In this document: one piece after another, positions 31,033 to 39,141 of the stretch
Layout of the letters: the number at the start of each line of letters is the position of its first letter
Position numbering within the stretch: position 1 is the first letter of the stretch
DNA from: Mycolicibacterium pulveris
GTDB lineage: Bacteria; Actinomycetota; Actinomycetes; Mycobacteriales; Mycobacteriaceae
Direction of reading: 5' to 3'
NCBI RefSeq assembly: GCF_010725725.1
Contig: NZ_AP022599.1
Location: 682,001 to 746,000, forward strand
Length of the DNA: 64,000 nt
Program-made: the position numbers and the translations under genes
Notes under the pieces: generated by a model
The model's database searches: none
The model's input: only the letters and a program-made list of their open reading frames with translations
What the model was told of the DNA's origin: nothing

Positions 31033-31155
31033 GCCGCCCAATCTAAAGGTTGCGGGATGGGCGTCCTGGACCGCGACCCGGCTGCGAAACGGTGTTCGCT
31101 CTGCGCGTGACCTGCCTGACCACACAACGCGACGCCGGTGAGTACGGTTGAAGGT

Positions 31156-32523
31156 ATGGCTGACCCGCCTTTTGGCTTCTCTGCCGGCGACGACCCGGAG
31201 CGCGACAAGCGCAAGAACGACCCGGACGCGGGCGGCGCTGGCGATCCGTTCGGGTTCGGCGGAGCGGAGTTCGACATGTCTCAGCTCGGCCAGATCTTCA
31301 CCCGGCTCGGCGAGATGTTCAGCGGCGCGGGTGGCGCGATGGCCGGCGGCAAGACGTCCGGCCCGGTGAACTACGACCTGGCCCGCAAGCTGGCGTCGAG
31401 CCAGATCGGCTTCGTCGCACCGGTTCCCGAATCGACCAGCGCCGCGGTGCGCGATGCTGTGCACCTCGCCGAGACCTGGCTCGACGGCGCGACCGCGCTG
31501 CCCGCCGGCACCACCACCGCGGTGGCGTGGACACCCGCCGAGTGGGTCGACAACACCCTGGAGACCTGGAAGCGGCTGTGCGATCCGGTGGCCGAACAGA
31601 TCTCCACCGTGTGGGCGTCGGCGTTGCCCGAGGAGGCCAGGAGCATGGCCGGCCCGCTGCTGGCGATGATGACCCAGATGGGCGGCATGGCGTTCGGTTC
31701 ACAGCTGGGTCAGGCGCTGGGCACGTTGTCGCGAGAAGTGTTGACGTCCACCGACATCGGACTGCCCCTGGGGCCCAAGGGCGTCGCCGCGCTGATGCCT
31801 GACGCGATCGAGGCGCTCACCGAGGGTCTCGAACAGTCCCGCGGCGAGGTCATGACGTTCCTGGCCGCGCGGGAGGCCGCGCACCACCGGTTGTTCAGCC
31901 ACGTGCCGTGGTTGTCCAGCCAGCTGCTCAACGCCGTCGAGGCGTTCGCCAGGGGCATGAAGATCGACATGACCGGCATCGAGGAACTCGCGCAGGGCTT
32001 CAACCCGGCGTCGCTGACCGATCCGACCCAGCTCGAACAGCTGCTCAACCAGGGCATCTTCGAGCCGAAGGCAACCCCGGAGCAGACCGCGGCGTTGACC
32101 CGGCTGGAAACGCTGCTGGCGCTGATCGAGGGCTGGGTGGAAACCGTCGTCACCGATGCGCTGGGCGAGCGGCTGCCCGGGACGGCGGCGCTCTCCGAGA
32201 TGCTGCGCAGGCGCCGCGCCACCGGCGGTCCGGCCGAACAGACCTTCGCCACCCTGGTCGGGCTCCAGCTGCGGCCCCGCAAGCTGCGCGAGGCCGCGGC
32301 GCTGTGGCAGCGGCTGACCCAGGCTGTGGGCGCCGACGCCCGCGACGCGGTGTGGCAGCACCCCGACCTGTTGCCAACCGCCGAGGACCTCGACGAACCG
32401 GCCGGCTTCATCGACCGGATCATCGGCGGCGACACCAGCGGCATCGACAGCGCCATCGCAGAAGCGATCGCCGATCTGGAACGGGGCGAACCAGGCCCCG
32501 AGGAAGACGGCGACACGCCCTGA
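31156..32523 (+). CDS. Zincin-like DUF2342 family protein (Rv3195-like)
   Basis: Protein of 455 residues assigned by texture and synteny to the zinc-metalloprotease-like DUF2342 (Zincin_2) family. A disordered glycine/aspartate-rich N-terminus precedes a mainly helical core with AREAAHHRLFSHVPWLSSQL and ALIEGWVETVV. A canonical HExxH motif is not visible, so either the metal site is non-standard or catalysis is lost. ATG 31156 follows GAAGG. It is divergent from the PDZ-Lon gene and begins a codirectional run with the RRE/ThiF-like gene (51-bp gap) and the ABC1 kinase. Confidence 0.82.
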   Translation: MADPPFGFSAGDDPERDKRKNDPDAGGAGDPFGFGGAEFDMSQLGQIFTRLGEMFSGAGGAMAGGKTSGPVNYDLARKLASSQIGFVAPVPESTSAAVRDAVHLAETWLDGATALPAGTTTAVAWTPAEWVDNTLETWKRLCDPVAEQISTVWASALPEEARSMAGPLLAMMTQMGGMAFGSQLGQALGTLSREVLTSTDIGLPLGPKGVAALMPDAIEALTEGLEQSRGEVMTFLAAREAAHHRLFSHVPWLSSQLLNAVEAFARGMKIDMTGIEELAQGFNPASLTDPTQLEQLLNQGIFEPKATPEQTAALTRLETLLALIEGWVETVVTDALGERLPGTAALSEMLRRRRATGGPAEQTFATLVGLQLRPRKLREAAALWQRLTQAVGADARDAVWQHPDLLPTAEDLDEPAGFIDRIIGGDTSGIDSAIAEAIADLERGEPGPEEDGDTP

Positions 32524-32574
32524 GCCTGTGAATAACCGCCGGGAGGATGCTCCCGGTCGTGGCAGAGTCGTCGC

Positions 32575-33399
32575 ATGCGCTACGCGCTCAATCCGGCCAC
32601 ACCGGTACTGCTGCGTCCCGACGGGGTGGTGCAGGTGGGCTGGGATCCGCGCCGTGCGGTCGTCGTGCGGCCCCCGTCGGGAATGACCGCCACCGCGCTG
32701 GCCGATCTGCTTCGACGTCTGCAGTCGGGTGCCACGCTGGCCGAAATCCAGTGTCACGCCGACGACGCCGATCCCGCGCTGGTGGCCGAACTGGTCACGA
32801 TGTTGGTCGACGCCGGGGTCGTCACCGCCACCGCACGACGGCGGGCTCGAGCGGCGTCGGTTCGCATTCACGGCAGCGGACCCCTTTCCGAGCTGCTCGC
32901 CACGGCGCTGCGCTGCTCGGGGGCCCGGGTCACCCGCAGCACGCGCAACAACGCCGGCGCGCCATCCGAGCACACCGACCTGGCGGTGCTGTCCGACTAC
33001 CTCGTCGCCGACCCGAGGGTGGTGCATGATCTGCAGGCCGCCGGGGTCGCGCATCTGCCGGTGCGGGTGCGCGACGGCACCGGCCTGGTCGGGCCGCTGG
33101 TGATTCCCGGCGTCACAAGCTGTCTGCGCTGCGCGGACCTGCACCGCAGCGACCGCGACGCCGCTTGGCCTGCCGTCGCGGCGCAGTTGCGCGACACCGT
33201 CGGCACCGCCGATCGGGCGACCGTGCTGGCGACCGCGGCGCTGGCACTGAACCAGGTCGACCGCGTGATCCGCGCCGTCCGCGAGGAACGCAGCACCGAC
33301 GAGCCGTTGCCGACACTGGACACCACGCTGGAGTTCGACGTCAACGTCGGCTCGGTGGTCGCGCGCCGCTGGTCACGGCACCCGAGCTGCCCATGTTGA
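32575..33399 (+). CDS. RRE/ThiF-type TOMM leader-binding protein, orphan (Rv3196-like)
   Basis: Protein of 274 residues resembling the bacteriocin-biosynthesis cyclodehydratase (TIGR03882-type) or TOMM leader-peptide-binding family. Residues 1-90 have the size and pattern of a PqqD-like winged-helix recognition element (LRPDGVVQVGWDPRRAVVV...). Residues 95-235 are E1/ThiF-like, but the ATP-binding GxGxxG is not obvious (only RIHGSGPLSELL). A zinc tetracysteine is formed by C183/C186 (CLRCADLHRSDRDAAWP) and C272/C274 at the extreme C-terminus. No YcaO enzyme or precursor peptide is evident in the window. It lies between a zincin-like protein and an ABC1 kinase. Confidence 0.75.
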   Translation: MRYALNPATPVLLRPDGVVQVGWDPRRAVVVRPPSGMTATALADLLRRLQSGATLAEIQCHADDADPALVAELVTMLVDAGVVTATARRRARAASVRIHGSGPLSELLATALRCSGARVTRSTRNNAGAPSEHTDLAVLSDYLVADPRVVHDLQAAGVAHLPVRVRDGTGLVGPLVIPGVTSCLRCADLHRSDRDAAWPAVAAQLRDTVGTADRATVLATAALALNQVDRVIRAVREERSTDEPLPTLDTTLEFDVNVGSVVARRWSRHPSCPC

Positions 33400-33456
33400 A
33401 AACGTCTGTTGCCAACTCGTTGCCGTGCGGTCAGCTCCGTCAGGGATGATGGTCTG

Positions 33457-34782
33457 GTGAGTGAGATCAAACGGGGCCGCGCAGCGCGCAACGTCAAGCT
33501 GGCGAGCCTTCCCGTCGGCATGGCCGGCCGGGCCGCCCTGGGCTTCGGCAAACGGCTGACCGGTAAGTCGAAAGACGAGGTCAACGCCGAGCTGATGGAT
33601 AAGGCCGCCCAGCAGCTGTTCACCGTCCTCGGTGAGCTCAAGGGCGGGGCGATGAAGGTGGGTCAGGCGCTGTCGGTGATGGAGGCCGCGATCCCCGAGC
33701 AGTACGGCAAGCCGTACCGCGAGGCGCTGACCAAGCTGCAGCGGGAAGCCCCGCCGCTGCCCGCTGCCAAGGTGCACCGGGTGCTCGATTCGCAGTTGGG
33801 CACGAAGTGGCGGGAGCGGTTCGCGTCGTTCGACGACAAGCCCGTGGCCTCGGCCAGCATCGGGCAGGTGCACCAGGCGGTGTGGTCAGATGGCCGCGAG
33901 GTCGCGGTCAAGATCCAGTACCCGGGTGCCGACGAGGCGCTGCGCGCCGACCTGAAGACGATGCAGCGCCTGGTGGGCGTGTTCAAACAACTCGCCCCCG
34001 GCGCCGACGTCGACAGTGTGGTCGACGAGCTCATCGAGCGCACCGAGATGGAGCTTGACTACCGGCTCGAGGCCGACAACCAGCGCGCCTTCGCCAAAGC
34101 CTATGAAGGCCATCCGCGCTTCGTGGTTCCCCGCATCGTCGCCAGCGCGCCCAAGGTCGTGATCCAGGAGTGGATCGAGGGCGTGCCGATGTCGGTGATC
34201 ATCCGCGAGGGCACTCAGGAACAACGAGACCTGATGGGCACCAGGCTGTTCGAGTTGACGTATGACGCGCCTCGCCGGCTGGAGATGATGCACGGTGACA
34301 CCCATCCCGGCAACTTCATGCTGCTACCCGACGACAAGATGGGGGTCATCGACTTCGGCGCCGTCGCACCGATGCCCGGCGGAATCCCGGTCGAGATCGG
34401 TTTGGCGACGCGGTATGCCCTGAACGACGACTACGACAATCTGCTGATCACCATGCAGAAGATCGGCTTCGTCCAGAAGGGCGAGCAGGTGTCCAAGCGC
34501 GAAATGGACGACATGATGCGCCAGTACGTCGAACCCCTCCAGGCCGAGGCGTTCCACTACAACCGCAAGTGGCTGCAACGGATCACCACCTCGAACATCC
34601 GGCCCGAACGCGCCGCCGGACAGCTCAAGGCCGCCCGGCAGATGGACATCCCCGCCAAGCTCGCAATCCCGATGCGGGTGATCGCGTCCAACGTCGCGAT
34701 CGCGTGCCAGCTCGACGCCCATGTCCCGGCCAGAAGGCTTGCCACGGAACTTATTCCGGGTTTCGCCGACGAAGCCGCCTGA
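33457..34782 (+). CDS. ABC1/UbiB atypical kinase (Rv3197-like)
   Basis: UbiB/ADCK-type atypical kinase of 441 residues. Family marks are the KxGQ motif (KVGQ 67-70), the alanine-rich nucleotide loop ASASIGQVHQA, VAVKIQYPG, the catalytic HGDTHPGNF and the metal-binding DFG in VIDFGAV. Rv3197 is in the WhiB7 regulon of M. tuberculosis and has been connected with macrolide tolerance. GTG 33457 could be a leaderless start: GATGAT lies about 7 nt before it. It converges on whiB7 across the family B repeat, so an antibiotic-response gene and its regulator face each other. Confidence 0.9.
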   Translation: MSEIKRGRAARNVKLASLPVGMAGRAALGFGKRLTGKSKDEVNAELMDKAAQQLFTVLGELKGGAMKVGQALSVMEAAIPEQYGKPYREALTKLQREAPPLPAAKVHRVLDSQLGTKWRERFASFDDKPVASASIGQVHQAVWSDGREVAVKIQYPGADEALRADLKTMQRLVGVFKQLAPGADVDSVVDELIERTEMELDYRLEADNQRAFAKAYEGHPRFVVPRIVASAPKVVIQEWIEGVPMSVIIREGTQEQRDLMGTRLFELTYDAPRRLEMMHGDTHPGNFMLLPDDKMGVIDFGAVAPMPGGIPVEIGLATRYALNDDYDNLLITMQKIGFVQKGEQVSKREMDDMMRQYVEPLQAEAFHYNRKWLQRITTSNIRPERAAGQLKAARQMDIPAKLAIPMRVIASNVAIACQLDAHVPARRLATELIPGFADEAA

Positions 34783-34814
34783 TGCCGGGACGCCCGGCAG
34801 CGCGGGCGAGCGCA

Positions 34815-34872
34815 TCGAAACTGCTGTGAGATCGCAATTTTCGCCGATATTACGATCTGCGCGCAGTCTCGA
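34815..34872. repeat. Palindromic intergenic repeat, family B copy 2
   Basis: A 58-bp element with outer arms TCGAAACTGC (34815-34824) and GCAGTCTCGA (34863-34872) paired at 9 of 10 positions, and inner AGATCG/CGATCT. It aligns end to end with 22515-22572. It lies in the gap between the convergent ABC1 kinase and whiB7 genes. Confidence 0.8.
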
Positions 34873-34898
34873 CGGCCGCTGGGCGAGCCCGGCAGCGT

Positions 34899-35180
34899 CT
34901 ACGCCGCTGCCGGGCTGTCCTCGGTGTTCTTGCGTGGCCGGCCACGCGGACGCTTGCGCGCGATGACGGTGCCGCGGTCGAAGATCTCGCCGCCCCACAC
35001 GCCCCACGGTTCCTGACGTTCCAACGCCGCGGCCAGGCAGTCGGCACGGATCGGGCACTGTGCGCACAGCCCCTTGGCGCGTTCGAGGTCGACGGGGTTG
35101 TCGGCGAACCACAGGTCGGGATCGCCGACATGGCACGGCACCGCCAGCATCGTCTTCGTCCGGCATGTCAGGGTCGACAT
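34899..35180 (-). CDS. whiB7: WhiB7 antibiotic-resistance transcription factor
   Basis: Fe-S cluster transcription factor of 93 residues that binds the primary sigma factor and activates intrinsic drug-resistance genes. Cluster ligands are C16, C39, C42 and C48 (PCHVGD; LCAQCPIRADC), followed by the sigma-contacting EPWGVWGGE (57-65) and an AT-hook RPRGRPRK (77-84) that distinguishes WhiB7 from other WhiB proteins. ATG 35180 follows an AGAGGA site. The gene has a leader of about 400 nt with its own peptide, an attenuator and a WhiB7-type promoter (separate entries). Confidence 0.97.
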   Translation of the reverse strand: MSTLTCRTKTMLAVPCHVGDPDLWFADNPVDLERAKGLCAQCPIRADCLAAALERQEPWGVWGGEIFDRGTVIARKRPRGRPRKNTEDSPAAA

Positions 35181-35265
35181 GTCTGTCCTCTGCTTCCTGG
35201 TCGAGGGTTTCGCATCTGTCTTCTGATGGATCCGTGACCAGGTGTTCGGTGTCTGCGCGATTTCC

Positions 35266-35357
35266 GAAATAAAACTGGCCACGGATCCGGTGACTGCGGT
35301 TCCGTGGCCTCTCGGCGAAATCGTGGGCTCTCCTAGATGGGGCCCCAATCCACGGAA
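35266..35357 (-). promoter_or_regulatory. whiB7 transcription attenuator with mutually exclusive pairings
   Basis: On the minus strand a terminator stem pairs GGCCACGGA (35309-35301) with TCCGTGGCC (35285-35277), followed by AGTTTTATTT. The 5' arm contains CCACGGAA (35307-35300), which is also perfectly complementary to TTCCGTGG at 35357-35350, inside the last codons of the leader peptide gene. A ribosome reaching the stop would cover that segment and let the terminator form; one stalled earlier would free it to sequester the terminator arm. An outer pairing of CGATTTC with GAAATCG also surrounds the terminator. Confidence 0.75.
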
Positions 35358-35536
35358 GATGCAGTCGCGGCGGCGGCGGCGCGGCGCTTACGCGGCGTGT
35401 TGCCGGCTGCGGCGGCCGCCGCGGCGTGCGCGGGAATGGCGGGATGCGCCGTGGTGACGGCGGTCGGGAGGGTCCGCGACATGCCGATAACGCCCGCGGC
35501 ACGGCCTACGCCGGTGAACGCGTTGATGCTCGCCAT
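35333..35536 (-). CDS. whiB7 leader peptide (regulatory uORF)
   Basis: A 67-residue ORF between the whiB7 promoter and attenuator. ATG 35536 is preceded by GAGAGGAGGG at good spacing, and codon third positions are strongly GC, so it is probably translated. The peptide starts MASINAFTGVGRAAGV, is alanine-rich in the middle, has a basic NTPRKRR segment and ends SSVDWGPI. Its stop is 24 bp before the terminator arm. Composition suggests a sensor of translation speed rather than an enzyme; it could still be a functional microprotein. Confidence 0.7.
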   Translation of the reverse strand: MASINAFTGVGRAAGVIGMSRTLPTAVTTAHPAIPAHAAAAAAAGNTPRKRRAAAAATASSVDWGPI

Positions 35537-35590
35537 GATCTCGGCACCCTCCTCTCGCACGATGAAATACACAGCAGGTGTGTGATCTTG

Positions 35591-35629
35591 AGGCTAAGCG
35601 TAACAGCGTGATCGCACAAACGAATTTTT
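35591..35629 (-). promoter_or_regulatory. WhiB7-autoregulated whiB7 promoter
   Basis: On the minus strand AAAAATT (35629-35623) lies 3 bp before TTGTGC (35619-35614), which is 17 bp from TAGCCT (35596-35591). An AT-rich box 3 bp upstream of a SigA -35 is the known WhiB7 target architecture, where the AT-hook reads the minor groove. Transcription should begin near 35584. Confidence 0.75.
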
Positions 35630-35652
35630 GACCAGCGGTTTTGGCACGATCT

Positions 35653-37770
35653 TTACGACGATTGGCGGCCCTTGACCAGTGCGAGGACGTCGGGTCCGTA
35701 CTGCTCAAGCTTGCGCGCCCCGATGCCGGGAATCGCCACCAACGCCGCGTCGTCGGCGGGCAGTGTCTCGGCGATCGCGATCAACGTGTTGTCGGTGAAC
35801 ACCACATAGGCAGGCACATTCATCTCCTTGGAGACGCGTAACCGCCAGTCCTTGAGCCGCCCCAACAACTCCTCGTCGATGTCGGACGAACAGGTTTCGC
35901 AGCGCCGCAACATGATTGCGGGTGGGGTGGTCAGCACGCTGTTGCAGACACGGCAACGCGGCGTGGCGCCGCGGGGCCGCCGCGGGCGAGACGGGGCAGC
36001 ATCGGACGACGACTGCGGCGCGATGCCGTTGAGAAACCGTGACGGCTTGCGGCTCTGCCGTCCGCCCGGGCTGCGCGCCAACGCCCAGCTGAGCGCCAGA
36101 TGTATTCGGGCTCTGGTGATTCCGACGTAGAGGAGGCGGCGTTCCTCTTCGACCGGTTCGCTGTCGGGGCCGTGGGCCAGCGCATGTGAGATGGGCAGCG
36201 TTCCGTCGGCCAGCCCGACCAGGAACACCGCGTCCCATTCCAACCCCTTGGCGGCGTGCAGCGACGCCAACGTCACCCCTTGCACCACGGGTGGGTGCCG
36301 AGCATCGGCGCGCTGGCGCAGTTCGGCGAGCAGCGCACGCAGATCCAGCGACGGGCGCTGTGCGACCTCCTCGTCGACGAGTTCGGCCAACGCCGTCAGC
36401 GCCTCCCACCGCTCCCGCGCCTTGGTGCCCGCGGGCGGCTCGGTGCTGAGCCCGAGCGGTCCGAGCACCGCGCGGACGGCGTCGGGCAACGGGCCGTCAT
36501 CGTCGGTACCGCGTTCGGCCGCGCGCTGCAGCGCCACCAACGCCTGCCGGATCTCCTGACGGCTGAAGAATCCCTCGCCGCCGCGGACCTGGAACGGAAT
36601 TCCGGCCTCGGTCAGCGCTTCCTCGTACACATCCGACTGGGCGTTGATGCGGTACAGCACGGCGATCTCCGCCGGTTCGGTACCCGCGTCGATGAGTCGC
36701 TTGATCTTCTTGGCGACGCCGTTGGCCTCGGCGACCTCGTCGGAGTATTCGGCGAAGGTCGGGTTCGGGCCGGGGGCACGCTGGCCGACGAGATGCAGCT
36801 TGCTGCCGGCCATCCGGCCGCGGGCGCCGGCGATGACCCGGTTGGCCAGCGACACCACCTGCGGGGTGGAGCGATAGTCGCGCTCCAGCCGGACCACCGC
36901 CGCGTCGGGGAAGCGTCGCGAGAAGTCCAGCAGATACCGGGGTGTGGCGCCGGTGAAGGAATAGATGGTCTGGTTGGCGTCGCCGACGACGGTGAGGTCG
37001 TCACGATCGCCGAGCCACGCGTCGAGCACCCGCTGCTGCAGCGGCGTGACGTCCTGGTATTCGTCGACGACAAAGCAGCGATACCGGTCGCGGAACTCCT
37101 GTGCCACCGCGGCGTCGTTCTCGATCGCCGCGGCGGTGTGCAGCAGCAGGTCGTCGAAGTCAAGCAGCAGAACGTCGGCGCGGCGGGACTTGATGGTCTC
37201 GTAGCCGGCGTAGACGGTCGCGACCTTGTCCGCATCGAACGGGATGTCGCGACCCGCGGCGGCCACCGCCGCGGCGTAGCCCTCCGGGCTGATCAACGAC
37301 CCCTTGGCCCACTCGATTTCGCCGGCGAGATCGCGTACGTCGTCGGTGCTGGTCTGCAGTCCGGCACGGTTGGCGGCCTGGGCCACGACCGAGAACTTGG
37401 TGTCGAGCAGTTGCCAGGGTGAGTTGCCCACCACCCGCGGCCAGAAGTAGGACAGCTGGCGTCGTGCCGCGGCGTGAAACGTCATCGCCTGCACCGATTC
37501 GGCAGAGACGCCGGCCCAGTCATTGCTCAAGGCACGCAACCGGGCGCGCATCTCCCCCGCGGCCCGCTGCGTGAACGTCACCGCCAGCACCTGCGAGGCG
37601 GCCACATGTCCGCCCGCGACGAGGTGCGCGATGCGCCGGGTGATGGTGCGGGTCTTGCCGGTGCCCGCGCCGGCCAGCACGCAGACCGGACCACGAGCGG
37701 CGAGCACCGCTTCGCGCTGCTCCTCATCGAGGTCGTCGACGATGCGCAACGAATCGACCTCCACCGACAT
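35653..37770 (-). CDS. uvrD2: ATP-dependent DNA helicase UvrD2
   Basis: Superfamily 1A 3'-5' helicase of 705 residues, essential in M. tuberculosis. Motifs: Walker A GAGTGKT near residue 38, Walker [27 protein letters not shown] (III) and the C-terminal [13 protein letters not shown] (VI). The mycobacterial UvrD2 hallmarks follow: a tetracysteine zinc site (CRVC...CETC) and an HRDC domain at the C-terminus ([18 protein letters not shown]). ATG 37770 (MSVEVDSL) fits the ortholog better than ATG 37779. It lies upstream of whiB7 on the same strand and is divergent from the mycoredoxin gene. Confidence 0.95.
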   Translation of the reverse strand: MSVEVDSLRIVDDLDEEQREAVLAARGPVCVLAGAGTGKTRTITRRIAHLVAGGHVAASQVLAVTFTQRAAGEMRARLRALSNDWAGVSAESVQAMTFHAAARRQLSYFWPRVVGNSPWQLLDTKFSVVAQAANRAGLQTSTDDVRDLAGEIEWAKGSLISPEGYAAAVAAAGRDIPFDADKVATVYAGYETIKSRRADVLLLDFDDLLLHTAAAIENDAAVAQEFRDRYRCFVVDEYQDVTPLQQRVLDAWLGDRDDLTVVGDANQTIYSFTGATPRYLLDFSRRFPDAAVVRLERDYRSTPQVVSLANRVIAGARGRMAGSKLHLVGQRAPGPNPTFAEYSDEVAEANGVAKKIKRLIDAGTEPAEIAVLYRINAQSDVYEEALTEAGIPFQVRGGEGFFSRQEIRQALVALQRAAERGTDDDGPLPDAVRAVLGPLGLSTEPPAGTKARERWEALTALAELVDEEVAQRPSLDLRALLAELRQRADARHPPVVQGVTLASLHAAKGLEWDAVFLVGLADGTLPISHALAHGPDSEPVEEERRLLYVGITRARIHLALSWALARSPGGRQSRKPSRFLNGIAPQSSSDAAPSRPRRPRGATPRCRVCNSVLTTPPAIMLRRCETCSSDIDEELLGRLKDWRLRVSKEMNVPAYVVFTDNTLIAIAETLPADDAALVAIPGIGARKLEQYGPDVLALVKGRQSS

Positions 37771-37852
37771 GCGGTCCATCTTGACAGCAGCCGGTGACAA
37801 AACCCGGGACGGCGTCGGGCATGTTGGGCGCATCGGCTACGTTGAAGGCGTT

Positions 37853-38104
37853 ATGAGCGCTGCTGAGAACCCCGTGATCATGTACACCACGTCGTGGTGT
37901 GGTTACTGCTTTCGGCTGAAGAAGGTGTTGCAGGCCGAGGGCATCGAGTTCACCGAGGTCGACATCGAGTCCGACCCCGAGTCGGCCGAGTTCGTGGCGT
38001 CGGTCAACGGGGGCAATCAGACCGTGCCGACACTGAAGTTCGCCGACGGGTCCACGCTGACCAACCCGAGCGCCAAGGACATCAGGGCCAAGCTGGCGAG
38101 CTAG
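37853..38104 (+). CDS. mrx1: Mycoredoxin-1 (glutaredoxin-like)
   Basis: Protein of 83 residues with a glutaredoxin fold and active site WCGYC (C16, C19). In actinobacteria this protein reduces mycothiol-protein mixed disulfides with electrons from mycothiol and Mtr. The cis-proline loop is TVPTLKF. GAAGGCGTT precedes the ATG. It matches Rv3198A in position, beside uvrD2 and nudC. Confidence 0.94.
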   Translation: MSAAENPVIMYTTSWCGYCFRLKKVLQAEGIEFTEVDIESDPESAEFVASVNGGNQTVPTLKFADGSTLTNPSAKDIRAKLAS

Positions 38105-38136
38105 CGCTTCCGGGCTTTTCGCCGCCGCTTTCCGCG

Positions 38137-38197
38137 CCGAGATCGACGAAATGGCGCGATCTACTCGCACTTTCCCGCCCGTTTGTCCCTTTGGGCG
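38137..38197. repeat. Palindromic intergenic repeat, family C copy 1
   Basis: A 61-bp element that matches 57228-57288 at 56 of 61 positions in the same orientation. The end can fold CGCCC with GGGCG around GTTTGTCCCTTT. It sits between the convergent mrx1 and nudC genes. Confidence 0.85.
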
Positions 38198-38208
38198 ACA
38201 AAGACGAA

Positions 38209-39141
38209 CTAGTCTTGCGCGGCCCAGGATTCGATGATCTCCCTGGCGATCGAGATCGAACCGGGCAGCAGCAGCCGCGAGGACGAGTCGCTGCTCCAGT
38301 CGCCCGCATCGAGCGCTTCGCGAACCTCCGCGCGGGTGAACCAGGCCGCCTCGGCGATCTCGCCGTCGTTGAACGAGAACTCCTGTTCGGGGTCGCCGAT
38401 CGCGTGAAACCCCACCATCAGCGACCGCGGAAATGGCCACGGCTGGCTGCCGAGGTACTGCACGTTGCTCACCGTCAGGCCGATCTCCTCGGCGATCTCG
38501 CGCACGACGCACGACTCGAACGACTCCCCGGCCTCCACGAACCCAGCCAGCAGCGAGAACAGCCGGGGTGGCCACACGGTCTGCCGGGCCAGCACCGCGC
38601 GGTCGTGGCCGTCGTGGACGAGGCAGATCACCGCCGGATCGATGCGGGGAAACTCCTCATAGCCGTTGAGCGGGTTGACCCGTGACCAGCCGGCCTTGGC
38701 CGGTTTGGTCGGGGCGCCGTCGCGTGCGCTGAACCGGGCGTTGTCGTGCCAGTTCAGCAGCGCGGTGGCCGTCGCAAGCAGCTGAGCGCTGACGTCGTCG
38801 AAGATCTGACCACCGCGGCGCAGGTCGAGCACCTCGGTTTTCAGGTCGGGATCCTCGGGTGCTTCCAGCGGCGCCCGGATCGCCCACACGTGCCTGCCGT
38901 CGTTGAGCCGGCCGAGAAAGACGGCGTCCTCCGGCGGCTTGTCACCCAGGCTGGCGGTGCTGCCTAGCACCACGCTGCCGCCGGAGATCAGCACCTGGTT
39001 GCGGCGGTCGACCCGCAGCAGCGCCGCATCGGCCCAGCCCGCGATGGCGGCGTCGACGTCGGTGCGCAGCGCGTCGGATCGGTCCGCGCCGACGCGGGAC
39101 AGCAGCGGGACGTGGCGCAGCGAAAACCCGTAGGCCGTCAT
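38209..39141 (-). CDS. nudC: NADH pyrophosphatase NudC, lacking the zinc ribbon cysteines
   Basis: Nudix hydrolase of 310 residues that cleaves NADH (and NAD-capped RNA in other bacteria) to NMNH and AMP. The Nudix box spans 200-222 (GFVEAGESFESCVVREIAEEIG) and the NudC-specific SQPWPFPRS follows at 232-240. The central region that holds a four-cysteine zinc ribbon in E. coli NudC reads FSARDGAPTKPAKAGW and contains no cysteine, so the zinc site is absent or replaced. M. tuberculosis NudC inactivates isoniazid and ethionamide NAD adducts. Its ATG overlaps the upstream K+ channel stop (ATGA). Confidence 0.93.
   Translation of the reverse strand: MTAYGFSLRHVPLLSRVGADRSDALRTDVDAAIAGWADAALLRVDRRNQVLISGGSVVLGSTASLGDKPPEDAVFLGRLNDGRHVWAIRAPLEAPEDPDLKTEVLDLRRGGQIFDDVSAQLLATATALLNWHDNARFSARDGAPTKPAKAGWSRVNPLNGYEEFPRIDPAVICLVHDGHDRAVLARQTVWPPRLFSLLAGFVEAGESFESCVVREIAEEIGLTVSNVQYLGSQPWPFPRSLMVGFHAIGDPEQEFSFNDGEIAEAAWFTRAEVREALDAGDWSSDSSSRLLLPGSISIAREIIESWAAQD

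Noticed and set aside
28609..31110. 833-codon open frame antisense to the UPF0182 and PDZ-Lon genes
   Set aside because: It is the shadow of two well-supported genes in high-GC DNA; its translation is Asp/Arg/Gly/His-rich with no domain, start context or ribosome-binding site.
35388..35708. 106-codon frame overlapping the whiB7 leader peptide
   Set aside because: It crosses the whiB7 promoter and the uvrD2 3' end; the 67-residue frame has the better ribosome-binding site and codon pattern.
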